Assembly (NCBI GenBank): GCA_026936335.1
Contig: JAPMXV010000059.1
Coordinates: 268,105-332,104 of the forward strand
Direction of reading: 5' to 3'
Source of the DNA: Mantamonas sphyraenae
Taxonomy: Eukaryota > CRuMs > Mantamonadidae
Length of the DNA stretch: 64,000 nucleotides
The notes below the pieces were generated by a model. That model made no database searches. It saw only the letters and a program-made list of their open reading frames with translations, and was not told the DNA's origin. Position numbers and translations under genes: made by a program. This document shows, in pieces, positions 44,404 through 55,500 of the stretch (positions within the stretch are counted from its first letter, which is position 1; every line of letters begins with the position of its first letter).

Positions 44404-47400
44404 ATGAGCATCTCGAGACACAACTCTGTTTCGACAATCAGCTTGAGCCGTGTGGGTGATGTTCGGGAAACGACATCAAACCAAACGGCGGCCCTCGCTT
44501 TGGGCAGCACGTACACGTCCTGGATTGACCGCGTCGGTGCATTCTTTGCTGCATCCAAGCGCTCCCTCTTCCAAGTGGTCTTTCTCCTCATGAAGGAGGA
44601 CCAGATGTCTGCGCGTGCGCTTATGCTGCTCTCGCTTGTGGTGGAACATCTGCAGTTTCTTCTCTTTTTTGTCTCTCCCTCCCTCATTCCTGTGGGCATG
44701 CAGAACAGCCCCATCTACACGACTCTCTACCAGATATCACTGGCTTTCAACGTACAGTCGATACTCGGCACGGGCGACACCTTTTGGAGCCTGTTTTGGT
44801 TTGCAAGCACGGTGGTTCTCGTCACCCTTGCTTTGCTCGCCTATCTCGTCGTGGCGGTCCATCGCGACATGTACATTTTCCTGTCGGTGCTTAAGCTTCT
44901 GCGCCTGTCTGTCAACCTGTTGTCCAGCGTCCTGTACCTGCCGTTTGTGCGCACGCTTATTCACAGCTTTCTCTCGGCGCAGCAGACCGCCCACAGCGGC
45001 GTCGTTGCTGCCGTGTGCATTTTGACTCTGTTTATCGTCGCCACCGTTTCCAAGGGTGTCTACTTTGACAACATCTATCGCGCGGGCACGGCGTCAGCGC
45101 GTCCACACGGCCGCGTCGACATCGCATGGGTGCTGCTGCGCACTGTGCTCGTCATCTTCTTTACGGTGGCACCTGTCATTCCTGGCGAACCCATGGTCAT
45201 CAGCATCGCCCTTGCCATCACCCTTCTCGTCGGCTCCATTGCCATGTTGGCTATGCGAGCCTTTCTGATGCCCTACTACGAGCGGTCGACGAACGAACTC
45301 GCCGTCGCTCTCTCGGCCCTTCTCGTCTGGGGCTCCCTGACGTCGCTCGTGGCCATGGCTTCACCTACAATGTCCTTTGTTGTGGTGGCCATCCTCCTTC
45401 TCGTGGGCTCGATCCTCCTCAGCATCTTGGGGGGTGTAGCCGCACGCTACTGGTTCACCTGGTACTTTCTCGATGCCCTGCGCACTCCTGTGCCGCAGAT
45501 GGTCTGGAAAGCGGGCATGTTGACCATGTATGTACAACGCACGCACCGTCAGCAGGCAAGGTTCAAGCAATCCGACTACGCTGCCCCCGTGTCCACCCAT
45601 TCACAGCACACCCTTTCCTCCGCCATGGACCCTGCATTTGGTGACTCCATCCGTGGCACCGATATCAGCGGCATCCAACTGGCGGCCATGTCCACGCCAG
45701 GCGCAGGGAACGCGCATGCGTCCATGGTTGGCGGCGCAGCTGCTCTGAGCACACCGGCAAGTATGGCCCGCGTCGCAAACGCTACCGCGTCACACACTGT
45801 CACTGTGGACAACCTATCCGACCAACAGTTTGCACGTTTGGCCATCGAGGCCGGCGACCCAGGCACGGACACAGTGTATGTCAACGGCAATGCGCTGCGG
45901 CTGCGCTCCGTGTACCATGTGGAGCTGTTTGCACGCATCCTGATGCACGACGAATCCGGGTTTGTGCGCGAGAACGTGCGCAACTTTTATGCCGCATCCA
46001 TGGTGCAGTTTCCGCGCTCACCCTACCTTCTCCTCTCGTATGCACGCTTCCTCGAGTGCCAAGAGAGTGCCTCCTGCCAACAGGAAGCCATCGCTGTGTA
46101 CGAGAAGCTGGAACGGCTCGACAAGGTTGGCGTGGACATTGAGTTTTTCTGCTACGCAGCCCTGCGCGTGCGCAAGCGCAAGACCATGTCCTTGGCTCTG
46201 CAAGGCACCTCGGACGACGGCGGCTCTCGCGACCTGGGAGTCGTGGCCCATCTGGAGCTGCAGCAGAATCTCAGCAAGGCCAAGGATGCACACTTTCGCA
46301 CTCTGCGCCACCTGCACAGCTTCTGGCAGATGCTGCTGGCCGACGAGGTCAACTTGCACTCGCTGGAGACATGCATGCACCGCATCGTGGCTGCCCAGAA
46401 GAGTGCACATGCGGCGTTTTCCACTCTGGTGCAGCAGTACCCCAAAGCACCTCGTATCCTGCGTGCCTACTCACGCTTTGTGTCGGAAGTGCGCAGTGAC
46501 GTGGCCACGGCCCAGAGTTTCATGCGCCTTGCCGACCAGTACGAGCAAGCGCAGCAAGCACAACAGCGCACAAACCACCAGGCCTTTGGCGCCGAGTTTT
46601 CCGAGCTGCGCGCAAAGACCAGTGTCTCGCTTGCCGTGTCCAGCTCGGGCGCCATCAAAGCCGGGCGCAACCTGGGCATCCTCAACTACGTCGAAGACGA
46701 GCTGCTCGAAGCCCAACTGGCTTTTCTGGTGCCACATGCCACTTCGCTGGACTCTGTAGTGGGGCTGATGATGCTGACCAATGTTGGCGCACAAGAGGTT
46801 GTTGTGCTGGACTCGCGAGGCACTGCGCTGCAGATGGACATCGCTGCGCATCGCCTGGAGGTCACCTCGGCGTCCACCGACATGCGATCGTTGTTCCGGC
46901 AGCAGCAGCTTTTCAACGTCAACTTGTCCCTTGTGGAGCAGTGGCGTGACCCCGTTCTGTTTGCGTCGGTGACTGTAGACGACGACGGCGAGGATGTGGT
47001 GAACGACTTTGCGTCGCAGCCGTCCGTGGCGACAGGCATGGGCGAACAAGGTGGCTACGACGACGACGACACACTCGGCGCTGTGATTGTGGGCGTGACA
47101 CGATCGCTACGTACCATCCTGAAGATGAGCGCACGCCGCCTGAACGGCTCCACGCTGAACTCGTACGTGTCGGATGCCACGGGCACCACAGGGCCCGAGT
47201 CGGCATTGTACAAGGCCTTGCAGCGTCTGACTCGCGGCAGTGCCAGCAGCAACGCGAGCGAAGACGTGTATGTGCGAGTAAAGTCGCGCACAGGCTATGT
47301 GACCGCGCGTGCAAACGTGTCCATGATGGCCATGCAGCGGGTTGTACGCATGCGTCTGTCCAAGATAGACCGTGTGCAGGCTGCCGACCCGACCACGACG

Positions 47401-50400
47401 AGTACGTCGACGGGTAGTCTGCTGAGTAGCATGGCACGGCGCACTTCATCTGCGGGAATACGCCGCCCCGCAGCACGCGCTCTGTCATACCACAGCACCA
47501 AACGAAGTAAGCGTCAAGGCTCCCGAAGTCTGGGGCACACACGTCCGACATCTCCTGTGTCTGTGGGATCGGACGTGGAGCGCGACCGTTCTGAGCCTGT
47601 CATCACGGTGAGCGATTCGGCGAGTGCCAAGGGCGACGACTCACTGCCGCCCCGGGGACGTGTTTCGAGTGACGAGACCATGGACAGGGATCTGGTGGCA
47701 CGTACCACTCGCTTCCACAGTGACGATGTGACCAGAGTCACAGCCACGTTGACACCGCCGCCCGGGCGGTTGATGGCGGACAAGCGCAAATCAGACGGAT
47801 CCAATGAGGTTGAGCCGATGTTGGTGGTGAACACGGATGCGAGCGCAGCAGTGGGACGCAACCGCTCCGCGCCTCTGGAGCCTCTGGCCACGGATGTGGA
47901 TGACGAGGAACGGGCTGGGCGAGAAGAGGTGGGAGATACCATGGACTCGGACCGGTCGTCGTCAGGACAGTCTAGTGGGAGCGGGAGTGACACGGACGAT
48001 GGAGTGGGCACAGGGCTTGCTGCACGCGTTCGGCGAGCCGGGGACGCGGAGCTGTCGCGTGCACGCACTCGCAAGAGTGGCGAGTCGTCCAAGCGTACTT
48101 CCGGGACCACATCAGGACACGAGACGGGCAACAGCAGCGGCGAGTACACAAGCGGATCGAGTGCGGCGTCCGGAACCTCCAGTCTGCGACGACGGCTGAA
48201 AACGATGCGGCAGAACATGAGCGACGAGCAAACAAACAGCAAGACGAGCGGAAGCGTGAAACAGCTGCAAGGAGTCGTGTATGTGGTGCTGGCCCTGCTG
48301 TTTGTGAGTTTGGTGAGCAACTTTATTGCACAGGACTCGTTCCTGACGTTGAGCGAAAACAAGGTGCTGGCGCAAGCGGATGTGAACAAGATGCCCGTGC
48401 TGGCGGCGGAAACAGGTTTCCAGACACTGCTTCTGGATCTTCGTCTGCGTGACGGGCGCTTGTTTGACTTGTCTGCTGCGTTCAAACAACTGAATGCCAG
48501 TGGCCAGGGCAACTCGAGCAGGGCCGTAGCTCTGCAAACGGAAATGACCGAGTGGACTCCTCCGGGAATGAGCACAGACGCGTTTGACAAGCAATTGCAC
48601 GTGCTGCTGGGCATGGTCGAGTTTAGCAACAACCAGGGACATGTTTCGCAGTTGGCAGTTGCCTTTAGCAAGCTGCGCACGACCCTGTTTGTGGAGAACT
48701 CGGCCTTGTCAAAGTCGGAAGTGGCGCAGTTGCGTGGGATCACAGAGACGTTCAAAATCCGAGTAGACGCAACGGGACAGGAGACGACGCGCACGATGTC
48801 GCTGCGAGACATGAGTTTCCTGTTCCAGTCGTCGATGGAGTACACGGCCGGTGTCAACGTGACTTTGGAACGCGAGCGCGGGCGAAACACTCTGGAGTCT
48901 TTGTCGCAGGTCTACTTTATCCTTCACAATGCAGAGGGAGCAGTGACAAAGGCGACGGTCAAGGCTAGCCAGCTGATGGCAACGAGCGCCCAGTCTGCGT
49001 CCGTACAGGTGACGGTGATCAGCACAACGACACTGGTGATTGCGGTGGCGGTTGTTGTGGCACTGATGTGGCTGACCTTCAGGCCTGTGGTGACACACAT
49101 CGCCATGGAGAACCACTTCACGCTGGAGACGTTTCTGGACATTCCGCGTCGGTCTGTGGTGAGCATGGTGAACAGGTACCGGCGACTGATGCTGGCCATG
49201 GAAGAGGAGTCGCAGGGCCAGGAGGTAGCGGAGTACGACGATGGCGAGCAAGGGGCCAGCGTTGGGGAAATGGCTGAGCGAGCGTCGGTGGTGGCGTTCT
49301 CGGAGGGGTCGCGCTCAGTGGGGCGCGACAACGCAGGGGGGAAGCAAACCAAAAAGGCCCACAGTGGCGGGAATGGAGAGGAAAGCCAGGGCACGGGGTC
49401 AACGCCGAGCAGTGACGAGAGCACAGGCAGCAGTGCGGATGAGGAAGGCGGGAAACGCCGGAGGAGGAAGAAGAGAAAGAAGAAGAAGCACAGGCGAAGT
49501 GTGCGAGGAGGCGGTGATATCATGACGACGGGGATGCATTTGCGGTACGTGGGCGCGTTTGTGGCGTACCTGGTTGTAGCGATCATTTCGTTCTTTGCAA
49601 CGGAGGCGGCGCACGCAAAGCAAGCAGCCATTCAGGCGGAGATGGTGGACGTGGGCATGTTGCACCAGGAGTCGTCGCACGTGCCGTTCTACGTGACACA
49701 AATGGCGTCCACGAATTCGTGGGCGGTGTACAACTCGAGCCGAGCGGAGTTGAGCAGTCTGATGGGAGTACTTCAGAAGCAGTACGCCCATTTTCTGCAG
49801 ATCACAGACACGAGCAATACCAACGACGCGCAGAACACATTGCTGTACAAGCAGGACCTTTGTGCGATTCACACGTGCTACACAGACGAAGAGAGAAAGA
49901 TGGGCAACGCTGGCATCCACCAACTGATGCAGCAGTACCTTGCGCTTTCACAGAATCTGCTGGAGGTGGATGCCAACACACGGATTACATTTGACACGGC
50001 TGGTGTGCACACGTTGCTGTCTGTGTACGAAACGCTGGTGCTGCCGTCGTTTGACACGCTGACCAACCTGCTCAAGTCGGAAATCAAGGCGCTGGAAATG
50101 GAAGAGCGAGCCATTGGGATGGCCATTATGTTTGCGGGCATTTTGGTGCTCGCGTTGAGCCTGGTGATCATCTTTACGCCGATGATGGCTATCCTGAACT
50201 CGCAGGCGAAGCACGTGGAGCACATGTTTTTGATGATTCCGCTGGAGACGTTGATCGAACTGCCGCACGTGATGAAGCTGCTGGGATTGGACGTGGAGCT
50301 AATGGATGGGGCGAGTGTGACGGGACTGCTGGCGGAGGATGGGAAGCCTGCGCTCGAGCTGGAACAAGGCAAACGGCAGGCGAAATCGGGAGGAGAAAGG

Positions 50401-52515
50401 GGGGCTAACGTGGACCACTGGCTCGACGAGGTTCAGGTGGGGGAAGAAGAGGATGCAGAGGGAGATGGAGGCGACGTGTCGGGTGCACGGGAGGAAGAGA
50501 CGTCTTCACCGACGCAGAGTGGTGAAGAGGCGGGCAGGGAAGGATTGCCGAGCGGGGCGGCTGTTGGAGCACAGCTGCTGCGGAACGCACCGTTGGACGA
50601 AGAAGGGGATCGAATGTCTGCAGAGAGCGGGAGGGTGAACGTGGAGGCGGTGCAGGAGAGCCTGGGCAGCTCGAGCGACAGCGACTCAAGCGAAGGGTCG
50701 ACTCGAGACGTGACGGAGCGGCTGTTGGACTTTCTGGGCGACTTTCACGGTCTGTTGGAGAGCCATCCACGGCGCGTCGTCGTAGTATTGCTTGCGGTGA
50801 ACCTGTTGTGGTGGATACCGACGCTGGTTGTGTTTGAGGCGGCGCGACTGAAGGAGCACGCTACGTCGCTGGCATCGCTGGCGCCTGCACTGGCACTCGG
50901 TGGTGCGTCAATGCTGGGAACGACAAATGTGTTGGGAGTGCTTCCTGTGATGGTGCCGGTATGGCTGCTGATTGGCGAGAGTTTGGGCTTTGTGCGAGAC
51001 TTTCACTTGCTTGTGCAAGCTTTGACGCTGCCGCTGTGCACGTTGTTTGCGTACTTGGTTGGTGCGCCGCTGGACCTGCGTGTGTTGGGCAATACGGTGC
51101 TGGCAGGCTTTGTGGGTTCGTGTCTGGGCTTGTTGCTGGAGACGCAAGCTATGGAGATGATGTTGTTGGCGTCGATTGTGCTGGGTTTTGTGGTGGGCAA
51201 GGCGATGGCGATCCTGGTGATGCACGTGCAGATGGAGAACGAGAACGGACGGTTTGATGCGCGCACGCGCGTGGAGCTGTTTGTCATGGGTGTGGTGGGC
51301 GGCGTGCTGACGTCGTCGGCCGGGAGCGGGATGGCCGCTGTGGTGTACCTGTACATGTCGCTGTACCTGCAAGTGGACGAACGTGTGAGTATCAACACAT
51401 CTGTGTCAAGCCTGGGCATCACAAGCGTGTTTGCGTTGTGCCTGCGTTTGCTGGTAGGAAGCGAAGTGACCGCGGGTATGCTGGACGTGGTGCTGCTGAG
51501 TGCGCCTGTGCTCTTGTTTGGGGGGATGATGGGCGTGTTGAGCACTGGGTACGTGAGCCAAACGTCGCTGCAGGCGCTGCAGGGTGCAGGGGCAATGTCG
51601 CTGTACGTGTGTGTGCTTGCGGTCTATTCGGAGCTGGGCTACGTGGTGTTTGGGGCGCTCACGCTGTTGATGAATGGCATGGTGTTGAGCTACCTCCTGG
51701 CGGTGGGCGGCAACATCCGCTCAGCGACGCTGTTGCTGATGGACACAAAGGACGGCAAGGAGTGGATGATGAAGATGCAGCGTGCGAAGCGAAGGAGGAA
51801 GAAGAAGGCGAAGAAGGCGAAGCTGCAGAGGCGAATGGAACGGACGGAGCGACGCAAGGCAGCAGCTGGCGTGGATGAGGCGGTCGAGGTGGTTGCGCTG
51901 GAGGTGGCCACTGAAGACGAAGGCGAGGTGAGAGGGAAGCCTGCACCGCGCGCTGGACGTGTGGGAGTTTCGTCTGCGTCCCAGAGTCCTGTTGGAGTAC
52001 ATGCGCCGCGTATGAATACGCTGGCAGTGATTCGGGAGCATTCGGAGGGTCAGGAGGAGGAGGAGAGGAGGAGTAAACTGAGTGCATTTTTTGGATGTAG
52101 GCGGCCACTTCTACTGGTCCAGGACATCGCTGCCGCCTGTTTTGGCAATGCGCTCGATGAGCTCGAGGCGCTTTTGGCGCACTCGGACGGGGACGAGGAA
52201 TCGGTCTTGCAGCTTCTTGCCAAAGTCGGCGTCGAGCATGCGGGCTTGCTGGACGAGCTCGCGGATGCGTTCGTGGGAGCGGTCGACGAGCTCCTTTTGG
52301 TCGAGAGCACGGGAAAACTTCATGTCTTTGATGAGCTCGTCGAGGATCTCCTCGAGTTCCTCGGTGTGCTGCTCTTCTTGGGCGAGCAGCTCCTCGACAG
52401 TAGAACGCTCCGTGGCGTCCATCTTGAGAGACTCTTCGCGGCGGTGGAGAGGCGCCAAGCACTCTCGTTCGAGGCGGACAATCATGGCGTCGTGTTCATC
52501 GTCGTTGTCGCATAG
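44404..52515 (+). CDS. Giant Tmc-type membrane protein with TauE/SafE-like C-terminus
   Basis: Open frame of about 2,700 codons, start MSISRHNSVSTISLSRVGD. Residues 40-370 have many membrane helices; 430-760 are a helical repeat region (YLLLSYARFLECQESASCQQ, YPKAPRILRAYSRFVSEVRS) like Dictyostelium tiny-macrocysts (Tmc) proteins. A PAS-like stretch (SGAIKAGRNLGILNYVEDEL and beyond, about 740-850) follows, then a long Ser-rich disordered part. Helices near 1291 and 1540 bracket a ~230-residue ectodomain; helices near 1715 and 1905 bracket a second of ~170. Residues 2120-2440 are about ten helices with a GVVGGVLTSSAGSGMAAVVY half resembling TauE/SafE anion exporters. A sensor or signalling role is inferred. 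The last ~440 bases are antisense to the next gene; a one-base shift near 52045 would end it at 52079. Confidence 0.7.
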   Translation: MSISRHNSVSTISLSRVGDVRETTSNQTAALALGSTYTSWIDRVGAFFAASKRSLFQVVFLLMKEDQMSARALMLLSLVVEHLQFLLFFVSPSLIPVGMQNSPIYTTLYQISLAFNVQSILGTGDTFWSLFWFASTVVLVTLALLAYLVVAVHRDMYIFLSVLKLLRLSVNLLSSVLYLPFVRTLIHSFLSAQQTAHSGVVAAVCILTLFIVATVSKGVYFDNIYRAGTASARPHGRVDIAWVLLRTVLVIFFTVAPVIPGEPMVISIALAITLLVGSIAMLAMRAFLMPYYERSTNELAVALSALLVWGSLTSLVAMASPTMSFVVVAILLLVGSILLSILGGVAARYWFTWYFLDALRTPVPQMVWKAGMLTMYVQRTHRQQARFKQSDYAAPVSTHSQHTLSSAMDPAFGDSIRGTDISGIQLAAMSTPGAGNAHASMVGGAAALSTPASMARVANATASHTVTVDNLSDQQFARLAIEAGDPGTDTVYVNGNALRLRSVYHVELFARILMHDESGFVRENVRNFYAASMVQFPRSPYLLLSYARFLECQESASCQQEAIAVYEKLERLDKVGVDIEFFCYAALRVRKRKTMSLALQGTSDDGGSRDLGVVAHLELQQNLSKAKDAHFRTLRHLHSFWQMLLADEVNLHSLETCMHRIVAAQKSAHAAFSTLVQQYPKAPRILRAYSRFVSEVRSDVATAQSFMRLADQYEQAQQAQQRTNHQAFGAEFSELRAKTSVSLAVSSSGAIKAGRNLGILNYVEDELLEAQLAFLVPHATSLDSVVGLMMLTNVGAQEVVVLDSRGTALQMDIAAHRLEVTSASTDMRSLFRQQQLFNVNLSLVEQWRDPVLFASVTVDDDGEDVVNDFASQPSVATGMGEQGGYDDDDTLGAVIVGVTRSLRTILKMSARRLNGSTLNSYVSDATGTTGPESALYKALQRLTRGSASSNASEDVYVRVKSRTGYVTARANVSMMAMQRVVRMRLSKIDRVQAADPTTTSTSTGSLLSSMARRTSSAGIRRPAARALSYHSTKRSKRQGSRSLGHTRPTSPVSVGSDVERDRSEPVITVSDSASAKGDDSLPPRGRVSSDETMDRDLVARTTRFHSDDVTRVTATLTPPPGRLMADKRKSDGSNEVEPMLVVNTDASAAVGRNRSAPLEPLATDVDDEERAGREEVGDTMDSDRSSSGQSSGSGSDTDDGVGTGLAARVRRAGDAELSRARTRKSGESSKRTSGTTSGHETGNSSGEYTSGSSAASGTSSLRRRLKTMRQNMSDEQTNSKTSGSVKQLQGVVYVVLALLFVSLVSNFIAQDSFLTLSENKVLAQADVNKMPVLAAETGFQTLLLDLRLRDGRLFDLSAAFKQLNASGQGNSSRAVALQTEMTEWTPPGMSTDAFDKQLHVLLGMVEFSNNQGHVSQLAVAFSKLRTTLFVENSALSKSEVAQLRGITETFKIRVDATGQETTRTMSLRDMSFLFQSSMEYTAGVNVTLERERGRNTLESLSQVYFILHNAEGAVTKATVKASQLMATSAQSASVQVTVISTTTLVIAVAVVVALMWLTFRPVVTHIAMENHFTLETFLDIPRRSVVSMVNRYRRLMLAMEEESQGQEVAEYDDGEQGASVGEMAERASVVAFSEGSRSVGRDNAGGKQTKKAHSGGNGEESQGTGSTPSSDESTGSSADEEGGKRRRRKKRKKKKHRRSVRGGGDIMTTGMHLRYVGAFVAYLVVAIISFFATEAAHAKQAAIQAEMVDVGMLHQESSHVPFYVTQMASTNSWAVYNSSRAELSSLMGVLQKQYAHFLQITDTSNTNDAQNTLLYKQDLCAIHTCYTDEERKMGNAGIHQLMQQYLALSQNLLEVDANTRITFDTAGVHTLLSVYETLVLPSFDTLTNLLKSEIKALEMEERAIGMAIMFAGILVLALSLVIIFTPMMAILNSQAKHVEHMFLMIPLETLIELPHVMKLLGLDVELMDGASVTGLLAEDGKPALELEQGKRQAKSGGERGANVDHWLDEVQVGEEEDAEGDGGDVSGAREEETSSPTQSGEEAGREGLPSGAAVGAQLLRNAPLDEEGDRMSAESGRVNVEAVQESLGSSSDSDSSEGSTRDVTERLLDFLGDFHGLLESHPRRVVVVLLAVNLLWWIPTLVVFEAARLKEHATSLASLAPALALGGASMLGTTNVLGVLPVMVPVWLLIGESLGFVRDFHLLVQALTLPLCTLFAYLVGAPLDLRVLGNTVLAGFVGSCLGLLLETQAMEMMLLASIVLGFVVGKAMAILVMHVQMENENGRFDARTRVELFVMGVVGGVLTSSAGSGMAAVVYLYMSLYLQVDERVSINTSVSSLGITSVFALCLRLLVGSEVTAGMLDVVLLSAPVLLFGGMMGVLSTGYVSQTSLQALQGAGAMSLYVCVLAVYSELGYVVFGALTLLMNGMVLSYLLAVGGNIRSATLLLMDTKDGKEWMMKMQRAKRRRKKKAKKAKLQRRMERTERRKAAAGVDEAVEVVALEVATEDEGEVRGKPAPRAGRVGVSSASQSPVGVHAPRMNTLAVIREHSEGQEEEERRSKLSAFFGCRRPLLLVQDIAAACFGNALDELEALLAHSDGDEESVLQLLAKVGVEHAGLLDELADAFVGAVDELLLVESTGKLHVFDELVEDLLEFLGVLLFLGEQLLDSRTLRGVHLERLFAAVERRQALSFEADNHGVVFIVVVA

Positions 52516-55500
52516 GTCGACAATATCCTTGACGAGCTGACGGATGTGCTGGTGGGTCAGCATAATGGCATCCTTCTGCTTGACGGAGCCGACAATGTCC
52601 TTGTTGTCGACAAGGTCGGCGACGCGTGCATGGGCGGCGTCGGCCTGGTCCATTTCCTGTTGCATGCGTGTGAGAAGGGCAAGCTTCTTGAGCTCCGAGT
52701 CACGCACGCGGTGCTCGCGCTCGTCGATGGGTTGCAGGTACTGTGCAACCATGCGGTCGTGGATGTCAGCCTCTTCTTCGGCGAGAGAGGCGACGTTGTC
52801 GACCTGTTCGCGCATGCGTTTGTGCAGGTCAAGGAGGGTGGCCTTGCGTTCGTTGGCACGCGTGAGTTGGTCTGCTGTGGCCAAGCGGAGGATGTCGTCT
52901 GCAGTCTCGTCGGCCTGTGCAATTTGGCGAGCGAGCTTGGACTCGAGGGCCTGGGACCAGTAGGTGTTCATGCGTCGTTCGGTCTCGTTGAGGGGCACGA
53001 TGTAGTGTGTTTGGAGGCGCTCATTGAGTTCTTCGCCGCCAAAGGTGTGCTGGATGGCGTGGACCTGTGCGCGGACCTTTGCGTGAACGCCAATGAGCAC
53101 TTCGGTGCGCTTGAGGACACGGTCGAACTTTTCGTCCGCGACGAGGGCGCCGATTTCGTTGCCAAGGTCGACGGCCTGGCGCATGAGGTCGTCGAGGGCG
53201 GCGAGCATGGCCCGCTTGGCGAGGGTTTCTTCGTCGAGGTGGCTCTCGCGCTCCTCGAGCGGCTGTATGTACTCTGCGTCGAGGCGTTCGGCGTCGCCGT
53301 CGACGTCCACTATGGCTTGGACTTGCTCGCGTATTCTTGCATGGATGGCCATCATGTCGTCCTTCTTCTTGTCGGCCTTTGTACGCTTGCCATCCTTGAG
53401 GAGGGCGACCATTTCGTTGTCGCGTGCAATGGCCTCGCGGACCAGCGGTTGCATGGCGCCTTCGAGGGCCTTTGCAGTGAGTTGCTTGACATGGGTGCGT
53501 GCGGCCTTGAGCGGGACTGTGTATGTGTCGTGGAGTCGCTGTTCGATGCCGTCGATGTCTTCGCCAACCTGGCCGACTTCTCGGATTTGCTCGCGGATCA
53601 TGCGGTGCAGGGCGACAAGAGCGTCCTTGTGTTCGAGGGCGCGCTCGTACTGGCGATTGTCCACAAGAGTGCTGAGGTGCTGCTCTTGGAGCTGCGCGTC
53701 AGTGACTTGCTGTTTGAGGATGCCTTCGACGGCCTGGCTCCACTGGATGCGCAGGGAGGCGTCTGCTTGGCGCAGCGGCTGGAGGAAGGTCTGGTCGAGG
53801 TGTTGGCTGACGCTGTCGTCGGTCTGCATGTCCGCGACCTGCTCGCGGATCAGCTTGTGGAGGGCGAGGACCTGTTCCTTGACATCGAGTGCATCTTCAA
53901 ACTGGTTGGCCTGCACGTGGTTGGCGAGCTGCTGAGCGAGCTGGGCCTCGTTGACGAGGTTGCTGTGGATCATGCCCTCGAGGCCCTGGCGCTTGAGGTT
54001 GTCGAGACGCTCCTGTGTATGGTTGAGAGGCTCAAGGTATGTTTGGTAAAGCTTGCGCGCCTTTGCGAGATCGCCGGCGAGCTGAGCCTCTTGTTCGACA
54101 CGGGCGCGCATGGTCTCTTGTTGGGCAAGGAGCTCGTCGCGCTTGAGAAGGGCGTCCTCGTGTGCGTTGTCCTGGAGGAGCTGTGCGACGTTGCGTTCGA
54201 GGTCGGAGAGCTGTTCGACGAGCTGCTGCAGGTGGGAGGTGTCCTGGGCCTCCATTTGTGCGAGTTCTGCGTTGAGCTCCTTGATGTGAGCGGTGGCACG
54301 GACGGCCTCGTCATAGCGTTCGCCGGTGAGGGCGACGCTTTGGGCGTTGCGCAAGTTTGCAAGAACGTCGTAGATCCACTCTTTGCGAGGCTTGAACTCG
54401 ATGAGGATGTCCTGGGTCATGATGGAGCCGTCCTGGAATGCGTCGTGGATGCGTGTGTGCAACTCTGACTTTTCGCGCCTGTCCTCGTCGATGATTGCGT
54501 CGAGCTCCATCTGCTGGTGCCAGTCGTTGTCGACAGGCTCGTACATGCGGAGCTCGTCTTGGAGTTTCTCGAGCTGGTCAAACTCGCTGTTGCGCTCGAG
54601 CTGGAGCGAGAGGCGTGCAATGTCGCACATGCGCTGGCCTCGCAGCTTCTCCATGCTGAGCTTGAGTTCCTGGACGAGGACGTGGTTGTGGGCCATGGAG
54701 GCGTCGATGATGTCGTCCTGCATTTGACGGTAGGCATCGGCAGGATCGACGCCGTGGAGGCGGGGATCGCTGCCTGTGCGGCGGTAGCGCGGGAGGAGAG
54801 CAAGGAGTGCGATGACGAGGACGATGGTGAGGGGCGCGTCGAGATCTGTGGTGGACATGGTCGGGAGGGCGGCAAGGAGGAGGCCGAAGAATTGGAGGAG
54901 GGCGAGAAGGGCAGTGGCTACCATGTCGAGGGTGTTGAACCAGTCGAAATGGAGGGTGTGGACGGCGACGGCGACGGGGGCGTACGGACGGTAGTAGGCG
55001 ACGATGAAGAGGTGGATGAGAGAAAGGACGAGGAGGGCAGCGGCCTGGCCCACGGGCTGCTGAAAGAGGAGGTAGGCAAAGACGGCGCTGAGGAGGCGGC
55101 GGGCAAAGGAGAGGACCTCAAACCAGGAGAAGCGGATGAGGAACGAGTCGTAGAGAGGACCGTAGGCAGCGACGGTGTCGCCGTAGTAGAGGGGGTCGGC
55201 GCGGACCTTTGTTTTGATGGGGATCCCGGCGTGGAGAAGGGATGAAAGGCGCCGGGCGATGGCAAAGGGGACTAGGAGGAGAGCGAGGAGGACGAGGACG
55301 GCAAAGGAAACAGCAGCAATGTGGGCGGGGGAGTCGCATGTGATGGTGGGGTCGGGGTAGAGAAGTGGGGCGGGTTCGGCGAGGCACTGAAAAGTCGAGA
55401 GGGCCGCAGCGGCGACGGGCACATACTGGGAGTGGAGGAAGAGGAAGGAGTAGCGGCGAAGGACAGAGCGCTGGGATGGGTCTTTGGCGCGTCGGTTGGC

